Below are positions 1 through 5,386 of a stretch of 5,467 nt of DNA, piece by piece (position 1 is the stretch's first letter; each line of letters starts with the position of its first letter). Made by a program: the position numbers and the translations under genes. The notes below the pieces were generated by a model. The model was given only the letters and a program-made list of their open reading frames with translations, was not told the origin of the DNA and did not search any database. Origin of the DNA: Calditrichota bacterium (lineage in GTDB: Bacteria; Zhuqueibacterota; Zhuqueibacteria; Oleimicrobiales; Geothermoviventaceae); NCBI GenBank assembly GCA_013152765.1, contig JAADFT010000182.1:1-5467 (forward strand). The letters run 5' to 3'.

Positions 1-53
1 GCCTCCGGATCCAGCACTTCCTCGACAACCGTGATGAGCCCTACCTCGGCTGA
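1..53 (+). CDS. 3' end of an unidentified protein-coding gene (partial)
   Basis: The third forward frame is open from the window edge to a TGA at 51-53 and reads LRIQHFLDNRDEPYLG. Fourteen of its sixteen codons end in G or C, while the other two frames give a low-complexity Ser/Thr string or an early stop, so this looks like the true C-terminus of a rightward gene. Too little is present to assign a function. It overlaps the 3' end of the leftward HD-domain gene by 13 bp (41-53), a tight convergent arrangement. The call rests on codon bias and a plausible charged/aromatic tail only. Confidence 0.45.
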   Translation, partial: LRIQHFLDNRDEPYLG

Positions 54-601
54 GCGACCACGAACTCTGTGGGGTGCGTTCGAAGCTCCGCTACCTGGCC
101 GACAGAATGCATCAGGTCGGGCCACGCTGCTCGCAGTCCTTTGGTAACGGGGCTGTCCTCGCCATAGCGGGCCTCTACGTCGAGCAGTCGTTGTTCGGGC
201 GTCATCCGCTCTCCACTTGGTCCAGTCGTCAGGTCGCAGTACGCGAGAGCAGCCGACACGAGGCTGTCCTCGTCGTCGAACTCAGCAAGCGCCTCCTGGA
301 GTCCTCGGAGCTCGGCCTCGTGGCGCCCTTGGGTGTGGTGGGCAACCAAGCCAGCGAGCCGTTCGTATCCGAGTCCGCGTAGATGTCGAGCACCGTCGAG
401 CGGATGAAAGCCCGTGATCGCCAGCTCCGGTGCGTAACCGATGTCATGAAGGTACGCCGCCGCCACGAGGACATCCGCGTCTGCCGGTGTCAGCCCGACT
501 GCCAGCTGATGTGCGGTATCGGCAACCGCCCTTGCATGCCGCCACCGACGTCCGAGCGGATCCAGCAATCGTCTGGAATGATCTTCGGCCCAGGCACTCA
601 T
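41..601 (-). CDS. HD-domain protein, probable metal-dependent phosphohydrolase
   Basis: This is a small soluble protein of about 186 residues. Numbered from the upstream ATG at 607, the HD-superfamily metal-ligand pattern is visible: His24 (WRHARAVA), the His54-Asp55 doublet (AAYLHDIGY), His90-His91 (LVAHHTQG) and Asp125 (AYCDLT). Family members hydrolyse phosphate esters, often of nucleotides; the substrate here cannot be told from sequence. There is no signal peptide or membrane segment. Two ATGs compete. The one at 601 has GGAG on the minus strand (613-610) 8 nt upstream, while for the one at 607 that spacing is only 2 nt, so I choose 601. A TACCGT at 619-614 could instead give a leaderless mRNA starting at 607. 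The gene points away from the nuclease gene and has no obvious role in the restriction-modification system. It is more likely a neighbouring housekeeping or cargo gene. Confidence 0.85.
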   Translation of the reverse strand: MSAWAEDHSRRLLDPLGRRWRHARAVADTAHQLAVGLTPADADVLVAAAYLHDIGYAPELAITGFHPLDGARHLRGLGYERLAGLVAHHTQGRHEAELRGLQEALAEFDDEDSLVSAALAYCDLTTGPSGERMTPEQRLLDVEARYGEDSPVTKGLRAAWPDLMHSVGQVAELRTHPTEFVVAQPR

Positions 602-688
602 CTGCATGTCTCCACGGTACGCCAGACGCCAACCAATCGCGAAGCGGCTGTGAGGACTTTCTCTACAGAATCAAGGAGGCCGGCCTGC

Positions 689-710
689 GGGCGGCCCTAG
701 CGGGCCGTCC
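689..710 (+). terminator. Strong GC-rich stem-loop upstream of the nuclease gene
   Basis: GGGCGGCCC (689-697) and GGGCCGTCC (702-710) form a 9-bp stem with one G-T (G-U in RNA) pair and a TAGC loop. The wobble forms only in a rightward transcript; a leftward transcript would have a C-A mismatch. There is no T-tract, as is common for actinobacterial hairpins. No rightward gene ends just before it, so it may shield the nuclease gene from read-through, or it may be a protein-binding palindrome. The structure is clear; the terminator role is inferred. Confidence 0.35.
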
Positions 711-746
711 TCGTCCGGCCAGGCAGGCTGCGGCGCCGGCTTCCAG

Positions 747-752
747 TAGTGT
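747..752 (+). promoter_or_regulatory. Candidate -10 element of the nuclease gene (leaderless start)
   Basis: TAGTGT fits the loose actinobacterial TAnnnT -10 pattern, and its last T is 8 nt before the ATG at 760. That would place transcription start at about 759-760, giving a leaderless mRNA. This agrees with the lack of a Shine-Dalgarno sequence and with an in-frame TGA at 754-756 that rules out a longer reading frame. No clear -35 is seen. Confidence 0.35.
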
Positions 753-759
753 TTGACGC

Positions 760-2016
760 ATGGATTCAGCTCGGTTTCTCAGCGGCCCGGATGACCGGCT
801 CAGCGACGAGCTGGTGTCTGCTGCTACCCGTCATGCCGGAGGACAACTTCGGGTGTCTGTTGCGTGGGCGAGAGATGCCGGGACGTACCTACTTAGTTCG
901 GCACTTGAGGGAAAGATCACCCATGTGGACCTACTCGTTGGCATCAATCACCGTGGCACTACGGCGGAAGCCTTGGTTCGCGCTGTGGGTTGCGGGTATT
1001 CGGTCAGGTTGCTTTTCAAGCACCCGAGCCAAACCTTCCATCCCAAGGTATATCGGTTTGAGGGAGGAGCTGCTGGTTCCGAGAGGATGACCCTCATCGT
1101 GGGGTCCAGCAACCTGACTCATGGTGGCCTCCTCAGTAACTATGAAGCGAATCTCATGCTCGAATATGACACTGGATCCGATGACTTCCCAACTGTTGTC
1201 GATCTCAACGAGCAATGGGAAGGCATGTGGAACGGGCCCTACACACATGCCCTGCCGGACGCCGATGCCGTTCGGTGGTTCCTCGACCACGGCTATTTGA
1301 CCACTGAGTCAGCCATCCGTCAGCAGCGGCGCCTGCAGCGGACCACGGGTCGTCGCGGGCCGCTGGACACGGCGCGTGTGCGCACATCACCACCGCCACG
1401 GATCGTTGTGCCGGGTTATGAACGCCTTGACCTGCCATTCCCGGTTCCTGCTGACGAAATATCGAACGAAGGCGACGTTGGGGCTGAGGATGCTGATCCC
1501 GCTGGAGGTCAACCGAGAGGTGATCGCTTCTTTGTTCGCACATTGACTCGAAATGATGTGCGAAAACTCCGTGGTGAGCAGACTGGAACATTCGAACCCG
1601 ACCTTGGAGAGACTGCTCGCAATCGATTCCCGGGCTTCTGGGGTTGGCCCGATGCCTATGAGGTGGTGACACGCCAGTCGCCACGATATGAATGGGGCGC
1701 GAGCGGTCGGTTGTTCTCCAGCATTCAGCCAGATGGCATCGACGTTGATGTCGTACTTTGGTACCGAGAGGAACGTCCAGGGCACGCGGCGGAGCACCGG
1801 CTGCGCCTAGGTCCGATCTCGGTGGTACGCGCCGCAACCCCGTCAGGCTTCACTCAGGATTCGCTCCTGATTGTCGAGCGGGCACCCGAGAACTCAGCCT
1901 ATGACTTCTACATCCGCCTCACCACAGATGACGATCCAGAGTTCGTTGATTACGCCAACTACCTCACCGAGATCCGCCCTGCGCACCGATACGGCTACGG
2001 GCCACAGTCAGGATGA
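760..2016 (+). CDS. BfiI/NgoFVII-like phospholipase D-family restriction endonuclease
   Basis: This 418-residue protein is the probable restriction enzyme of the system. The N-terminal part (about 1-150) has one phospholipase D-type catalytic set: His94-x-Lys96 (TFHPKVY), Asn118 in LIVGSSNLTHGG and Glu129 in SNYEANL. Enzymes of this family with one motif per chain, such as BfiI, work as dimers and cut DNA without a metal ion. A variable linker (about 185-250) leads to a C-terminal region (about 255-405: FFVRTLTRNDVRKLRG, PGFWGWPDAYE, YDFYIRLT) that resembles the B3-like DNA-binding domain of BfiI/NgoFVII enzymes. The start is fixed because an in-frame TGA lies at 754-756; no ribosome site is seen, so translation may be leaderless. 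The stop overlaps the convergent methyltransferase gene by 9 bp. A generic phospholipase D-like nuclease is possible, but the paired methyltransferases strongly favour a restriction enzyme. The cleavage site cannot be predicted. Confidence 0.85.
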   Translation: MDSARFLSGPDDRLSDELVSAATRHAGGQLRVSVAWARDAGTYLLSSALEGKITHVDLLVGINHRGTTAEALVRAVGCGYSVRLLFKHPSQTFHPKVYRFEGGAAGSERMTLIVGSSNLTHGGLLSNYEANLMLEYDTGSDDFPTVVDLNEQWEGMWNGPYTHALPDADAVRWFLDHGYLTTESAIRQQRRLQRTTGRRGPLDTARVRTSPPPRIVVPGYERLDLPFPVPADEISNEGDVGAEDADPAGGQPRGDRFFVRTLTRNDVRKLRGEQTGTFEPDLGETARNRFPGFWGWPDAYEVVTRQSPRYEWGASGRLFSSIQPDGIDVDVVLWYREERPGHAAEHRLRLGPISVVRAATPSGFTQDSLLIVERAPENSAYDFYIRLTTDDDPEFVDYANYLTEIRPAHRYGYGPQSG

Positions 2017-3543
2017 CCGGCGACGCAACACGACTGCCTGTTCCGCCTGCACAGAATTAGCGTGATGCAGCCCGTACCTCGGCCATGTGTCGAGTTCGTG
2101 GAGAGCGTCCAGCGTATAGCCGCTGGACTCAGCTACATCAGCGAGCAAGAGTGGCGTCGGGATCATCAGTGTTTCGCCGCCCGCCGTGGTTCGGTTTGAC
2201 CCCACGATGAAGACGGCGTTTTCGTCAGCAGTCTGATACGAGGCGAGGTTCTTTAGGCCCTCTCCCATCTGGGCAAAATACCGGTACACAAGCCCGGGAA
2301 CCGCGGCTTTGCGAAATCCCGCGTCTCCGCTTTCGGCGTTTCGCCGCGCGATCTCAAGTGCCAGGTCGACGACAGAGTTCGGCAAGCCATCCGCGTTTGT
2401 GGCGAGCCGGTCGTTCCACGAATTCGCCTCAGATCGCAACCACTCTCGACTGCCCATCAGCTGACGCTCGAGCAATCGCACCTCGGTCGGGGTGGCCAAA
2501 CCAAGAGCAACAAGGGAGAGCCGGTCGGTATCGATGTAGGGGAGGGCCATTGCATACGGTGGTGACGTGACTATCAAACGACGCCTGGCATCCCTCAGGG
2601 GTGCAAGATCGTCCCGGCTTGTGACAGAACCCAGAATCACGCGTGCTGATGCGTCCCCGCCGGTGGTCCACTCAGCAACCTCACCGATTGCCCGGTCGAT
2701 GTTGTAGCACGCCTCATAGAACAGCTCCCAGAGGGGCGGCGCGACAAAGCCCGCAGGCCGTCGTCGAATGCGAAGATCTTCGGGAAGCTGAAGAGAGACG
2801 TCACGCAGGATCGACGACAGAGCCGTTAGAGCGAGTCGACCGGCAACCGACCGGCGGCGGGGCAGGAGGGCACCCAATCCGTGGCTCAGAGCTGCGAATG
2901 CTGGTTCAGTGAACCAGTGCTGGAGATACGAGACGGCCTCTTCACTCAGCACTGCCGTGAGGGGTGCAGGGCTTACGGCGTCCTGGGCGTCCTTCATTGA
3001 CGAGGCGACATCATCTACCAAGGCCATGAGACGACGCCGAAGAAGGGAAGGGCGGCGAGAGGTCACGACATCGACCTTGGTGCGAGACACGAAACTCGCT
3101 ATCGGAGAACTGTCGAGGCCAAAGGCGCCCATGCCAAGACGAAGGGCCTCGACCAGAGCCGTGCCACTGCCGCAAAAGGGGTCCACGAGCAGATCGGCTT
3201 CGGTGTCCACAATATTCACGAATGCGCGCACGATTTGCGGATTGAACTTACCCTTGTACTCATGGAACCCATGCGGGCCATACCGCGTGGCTTGGCGTGC
3301 GCGACCGTTGCCGTTGAGGTGAATCGCCTCCACTCGGGCCTGGGCTGTGGGGATTTCGATCTCTCGGGTTCTGAGACTGGCGAAGTACGTTGACCGATCC
3401 GTCAGGCGGGCAACGTCAGCGCAGGAGAGTTCTAGTCCGCTGTCGTTCTGGCACTCGACTTGGGCACCGAGAGATCGAGCCTCAAGCTCGGCAAGCCGAC
3501 GTTCGTATGGGAACAGGCGGTAGTCAGGCCAGCTTGCGAGCAT
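2008..3543 (-). CDS. DNA methyltransferase, probably N4-cytosine (M1)
   Basis: This 511-residue S-adenosylmethionine-dependent DNA methyltransferase probably protects one strand of the restriction target. Counting from the ATG at 3543: a motif X-like stretch GFHEYKGKFNPQ (about 92-103), the cofactor loop DPFCGSGT (121-128), a following acidic residue in GLDSSPIA, and catalytic motif IV TSPPY (326-330). SPPY rather than DPPY points to N4-cytosine methylation. Motif I precedes motif IV by about 200 residues, an alpha-like order in which the intervening segment could hold target recognition. It has an N-terminal extension of about 55 residues that its partner lacks. The ATG at 3543 shares a base with the upstream gene's stop (TGATG), implying translational coupling; a GTG at 3552 could add three residues. 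It is the distal gene of the two-gene operon and converges on the nuclease gene. Confidence 0.88.
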   Translation of the reverse strand: MLASWPDYRLFPYERRLAELEARSLGAQVECQNDSGLELSCADVARLTDRSTYFASLRTREIEIPTAQARVEAIHLNGNGRARQATRYGPHGFHEYKGKFNPQIVRAFVNIVDTEADLLVDPFCGSGTALVEALRLGMGAFGLDSSPIASFVSRTKVDVVTSRRPSLLRRRLMALVDDVASSMKDAQDAVSPAPLTAVLSEEAVSYLQHWFTEPAFAALSHGLGALLPRRRSVAGRLALTALSSILRDVSLQLPEDLRIRRRPAGFVAPPLWELFYEACYNIDRAIGEVAEWTTGGDASARVILGSVTSRDDLAPLRDARRRLIVTSPPYAMALPYIDTDRLSLVALGLATPTEVRLLERQLMGSREWLRSEANSWNDRLATNADGLPNSVVDLALEIARRNAESGDAGFRKAAVPGLVYRYFAQMGEGLKNLASYQTADENAVFIVGSNRTTAGGETLMIPTPLLLADVAESSGYTLDALHELDTWPRYGLHHANSVQAEQAVVLRRRSS

Positions 3544-4685
3544 CACTCGCACCGTTCCATCAGCAATACGTGCTCATCGGAGCGGGCACGCGAATGTGCG
3601 CGATTGAAGGACGTCCGTGATCGGCGGATGACTCGTCTTGTCTGAGTGAGAGGCTTGAACCCTTCGTCAACTGCGACGTCATGAAGAAGCTGTCCGTTGT
3701 CGATGAGTCGCCCCCGAATTTGCGAGTCTCCAATCACAATTAGCATTCGAGCTTGAGGGCGAAGAGCACGGTGAACTCCCTTCAAAACGTCCCTCATCTG
3801 CCCGGCGAAGTCGTGCTCGTCCTGACCGTTCGCTCCGACGTAGTGAGGTCTCGCTCCGATCTCCTGTGCTCGCATCGCGATCGGATCGAAACCAAGCCAA
3901 TACATGCGGTACTTGTGGTACAACCAATACTCGTACGCATTCGGATATGGTGGTGAGAAGATCGCCGCTCCTGCCTCACCTTCCGGCAGGAAGTCGAGCT
4001 CGCGAGCGTCGGCGCAGAACACACTGGCCTGGCCGCGGATCTGAGATGATCGAAGCCATGCTGCGATTCGGTCAAGGGCAGCGCCGAGCTCCCGGGCCGC
4101 AGCCTCACGGTTGATTGACTTGTCGACCGCTGCGTACCGAGTGTCGGATTCTTGACGACTGATTCGAACGGTTGAAGCGGAGATCGCCAAGGCCACACGG
4201 TCGGTCCACGGATCGCCTCTATCCAGTGTGCCGAGGTATCCGACTGCCCCGGCGAGCAGGCGTTGTGCCCAAGGAGCAAACCAATGATCGAGCCGAGGGA
4301 TGTGTTCTTGGAGTACTCCCAGCAGGGCATCGTCTCCCTCAAGCGCAGCTGCGACGAGGTGGTTCCGATGGTGGAAGAGCGTCTCACCATCCGCTGGAGA
4401 CCATGTGCCAACCTTGACCCGAGTGATCAGACACGCGATGGGGCTTAGGTCTACACCCACGGCAGGCAGGCCGTACCGAAGCGCTTCAACAAGTGTGGTG
4501 CCTGACCCACAAAACGGATCGAGCACAGATCCCTGAGGCTTCAGCAGCTTGATTGCTGCAGCCGGAATCTCGGGAATGAACCGAGCAGGGTAGGGATGAA
4601 CGTCTGCCAGGCTTCCGTTCGTGGAGTCGGGGAAGTCCCAGTTGATGGCATGAAAGCCTTCAATGAGCTTCGACGTCTCTGTCAT
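3543..4685 (-). CDS. DNA methyltransferase, probably N4-cytosine (M2)
   Basis: This is the first gene of the methyltransferase operon. From the ATG at 4685 it encodes 380 residues; an ATG at 4718 would add 11. Numbered from 4718, it shows motif X-like HPYPARFIPEI (41-51), cofactor loop DPFCGSGT (67-74), acidic residue Asp90 in VGVDLSPIA, CADARELDF (235-243), and catalytic SPPY (255-258) followed by PNAYEYWLYHKYRMYWLG. SPPY favours N4-cytosine as the target. The start at 4685 is preferred because GGAAGG (minus strand, 4698-4693) lies 7 nt upstream, whereas the ATG at 4718 has no ribosome site and overlaps the expected transcription start. It is related to M1 in motif order but clearly divergent. 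BfiI has two N4-cytosine methyltransferases, one per strand of its asymmetric site; by analogy the two enzymes here probably divide the work in the same way. Confidence 0.88.
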   Translation of the reverse strand: MTETSKLIEGFHAINWDFPDSTNGSLADVHPYPARFIPEIPAAAIKLLKPQGSVLDPFCGSGTTLVEALRYGLPAVGVDLSPIACLITRVKVGTWSPADGETLFHHRNHLVAAALEGDDALLGVLQEHIPRLDHWFAPWAQRLLAGAVGYLGTLDRGDPWTDRVALAISASTVRISRQESDTRYAAVDKSINREAAARELGAALDRIAAWLRSSQIRGQASVFCADARELDFLPEGEAGAAIFSPPYPNAYEYWLYHKYRMYWLGFDPIAMRAQEIGARPHYVGANGQDEHDFAGQMRDVLKGVHRALRPQARMLIVIGDSQIRGRLIDNGQLLHDVAVDEGFKPLTQTRRVIRRSRTSFNRAHSRARSDEHVLLMERCE

Positions 4686-4692
4686 CCGATTA

Positions 4693-4698
4693 CCTTCC
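4693..4698 (-). promoter_or_regulatory. Ribosome binding site deciding the M2 start
   Basis: The minus strand reads GGAAGG, then 7 nt (TAATCGG), then ATG at 4685. This is the best Shine-Dalgarno match near either candidate start of M2 and is the reason for choosing the shorter form. Confidence 0.55.
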
Positions 4699-4722
4699 AC
4701 TGTGGGCGCTCGCGGCATTCAT

Positions 4723-4751
4723 AACATAACCGCGCGGGGTCACGCGTTGAA
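4723..4751 (-). promoter_or_regulatory. Candidate promoter of the methyltransferase operon
   Basis: On the minus strand, TTCAAC (4751-4746) is followed after 17 nt by TATGTT (4728-4723). Each is a partial match to the -35 and -10 consensus. Transcription would begin near 4716, leaving a leader of about 30 nt that contains the GGAAGG site for M2. The -35 hexamer lies within the GTTGAACAAC palindrome. Confidence 0.4.
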
Positions 4752-4755
4752 CAAC
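4746..4755. promoter_or_regulatory. Candidate operator palindrome GTTGAACAAC
   Basis: The arms GTTG and CAAC flank a 2-bp centre (AA). The palindrome covers the proposed -35 elements of both divergent promoters, so a dimeric HTH regulator bound here could control both. The divergent regulator gene is the obvious candidate for the binding protein. The palindrome is short and could be chance; the operator role is inferred. Confidence 0.35.
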
Positions 4756-4776
4756 AACAGTGTAACTCGCGATACT
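4747..4776 (+). promoter_or_regulatory. Candidate promoter of the HTH regulator gene
   Basis: TTGAAC (4747-4752), an 18-nt spacer and GATACT (4771-4776) form a sigma-70-like promoter with four of six matches in each hexamer. Transcription would start near 4783, only about 4 nt before the ATG at 4787. That gives a nearly leaderless mRNA, in keeping with the poor ribosome site there. Confidence 0.4.
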
Positions 4777-4786
4777 GACAGAAAGC

Positions 4787-5098
4787 ATGAGTAGACCAAA
4801 GAAACAACGTCCAGACCCGCCACCAGTATTCGCGCGGGAGGCCGCGCGAAGAGCAGCCCTTCGCCGCATTTCGAATCTTCTCAGGAGCGAAGCGCCGGAG
4901 ACCAGAGTGAGCAGTCACGACCTGGCTCACCGGCTGGGACTCGGCTGGGACGCGGCGAACAAGCTGCTCAATGACGACACTTACGATCCTCCGCTCAGCA
5001 CGTTGTTGCAGGTTGCCCACGCACTCAATCTGTGTTCGATTGAGGAGCTCTTCGGACCCTTTCCGTTGGCCGAGATCCTGAACAAGGGACGATCGTAG
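4787..5098 (+). CDS. Small Cro/C1-type helix-turn-helix regulator, likely R-M controller
   Basis: This 103-residue protein has a basic, proline-rich N-terminal arm (MSRPKKQRPDPPP), a helical linker rich in Ala and Arg (about 15-33), and a Cro/C1 (XRE)-type helix-turn-helix at about 41-90. There SSHDLAHRLGLGWDAANKLL supplies the paired DNA-binding helices and PPLSTLLQVAHALN is the typical later helix. Proteins of this size and fold next to restriction-modification genes are often controller (C) proteins that time methyltransferase and nuclease expression. The gene is divergent from the methyltransferase operon and about 2.8 kb from the nuclease gene's 3' end, so it most directly fits control of the methyltransferases and itself. 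A regulator of the mobile element is an alternative. Only a weak purine stretch precedes the ATG. A perfect 9-bp inverted repeat lies inside the gene at 4829-4850. Confidence 0.85.
   Translation: MSRPKKQRPDPPPVFAREAARRAALRRISNLLRSEAPETRVSSHDLAHRLGLGWDAANKLLNDDTYDPPLSTLLQVAHALNLCSIEELFGPFPLAEILNKGRS
4829..4850 (+). repeat. Perfect 9-bp inverted repeat inside the regulator gene
   Basis: TTCGCGCGG (4829-4837) and CCGCGCGAA (4842-4850) are perfect reverse complements separated by GAGG. In mRNA this is a strong hairpin about 40 nt after the start codon. Part of its arm (CCGCGCG) also occurs in the palindrome CCGCGCGG at 4730-4737 in the promoter region. It may be a chance result of Ala/Arg codons (FAREAARR), an RNA structure affecting translation, or a second regulator-binding site. 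Confidence 0.45.
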
Positions 5099-5284
5099 AC
5101 GGATACACTCCGGCTTGCCATGCCGTCTCTGTGGTGAATGTGTAGCTTCATCGATTCTTATGTAACCGGATTGTCGATGGCGTTGGAACCCCCTTGATCC
5201 TCATCTCTTTTCGCGGCCCGCTGTCCTGGAGGAGTCCCCCCTTTCCTGGGACGGAAGTCTGGGAGCCAAGTTGGGAGCCATTCC
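5099..5284. other. Non-coding stretch after the regulator gene
   Basis: No open frame with coding character is seen on either strand. AGACGG (5097-5102) and CCGTCT (5123-5128) could pair across a 20-nt loop, with CGGC/GCCG (5111-5114, 5122-5125) as a competing stem; either is a poor candidate terminator for the regulator gene. From about 5220 the sequence turns into short repeats, including GTCCC/GGGAC (5234-5252) and the GGGAGCCA pair, leading up to the attachment site. Confidence 0.4.
5261..5280. repeat. Paired 8-bp direct repeat GGGAGCCA
   Basis: GGGAGCCA occurs at 5261-5268 and 5273-5280 with starts 12 bp apart, each preceded by T and a short T-rich context. It sits about 110 bp from the tRNA fragment, a suitable place for arm-type sites of an integrase or for an excision factor. 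The repeat is certain; the role is inferred. Confidence 0.5.
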
Positions 5285-5375
5285 CTGTGGACGGCTGTGG
5301 ACAGGAGTGGACGGCTGTGGAATCGAAACCCTTTCGTTCAGGGCTGTGCGGACGGCTGTGGACGTCTGTGGACAC
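5285..5375. repeat. Two blocks of 10-bp repeats, consensus CTGTGGACGG
   Basis: Four head-to-tail 10-bp units start at 5285, 5295, 5305 and 5315 (CTGTGGACGG, CTGTGGACAG, GAGTGGACGG, CTGTGGAATC). After a spacer come a 12-bp variant at 5344 (CTGTGCGGACGG) and units at 5356 and 5366 (CTGTGGACGT, CTGTGGACAC). The spacing of about one DNA turn puts the sites on one helix face. Read on the minus strand, the core is TCCACA, and the best units (CTGTCCACA, GTGTCCACA) match the recalled actinobacterial DnaA box TTGTCCACA at eight of nine positions. The array ends 11 bp before the tRNA fragment, so integrase or excisionase arm sites are equally possible. Confidence 0.7.
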
Positions 5376-5386
5376 CGCTTGGAGAT

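Larger units (their letters stand above)
602..759. other. Divergent intergenic spacer, GC-rich with palindromes
   Basis: This spacer separates the leftward HD gene from the rightward nuclease gene. Its right half is very GC-rich and contains the perfect 10-bp palindrome AGGCCGGCCT (677-686), the stem-loop at 689-710, and further GGCC/GCCGGC repeats up to about 740. No coding frame here is convincing. It must hold the promoters of both flanking genes; only weak -10-like elements are visible. Confidence 0.5.

Noticed and set aside
41..607. The HD protein as a component of the defence system
   Set aside because: It is transcribed away from the nuclease gene, separated by a hairpin-rich spacer, and converges with an unrelated gene; nothing in the sequence ties it to restriction-modification.
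1205..1837. 210-codon minus-strand open frame antisense to the nuclease gene
   Set aside because: The forward frame has clear catalytic motifs and continuous homology-like features; the antisense product is His/Arg-rich and typical of a GC-rich shadow frame.
3794..4411. 205-codon frame on the same strand as M2 in another register
   Set aside because: It lies wholly inside M2, whose methyltransferase motifs I and IV are intact; the alternative product has Ser/Arg/Thr-rich low-complexity composition.
760..4718. A DISARM-type defence system (phospholipase D protein plus methyltransferases)
   Set aside because: No helicase or DUF1998-type gene is present, and the nuclease carries its own probable B3-like DNA-binding domain, which fits a type II restriction enzyme.
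5148..5375. 75-codon minus-strand open frame through the repeat region
   Set aside because: Its sequence is largely a translation of the 10-bp repeats (VHSRPHS, VHSCPQPS), with no domain, no ribosome site and no coding bias.
5285..5375. A CRISPR array
   Set aside because: Units are 10 bp and mostly head-to-tail with no regular unique spacers.
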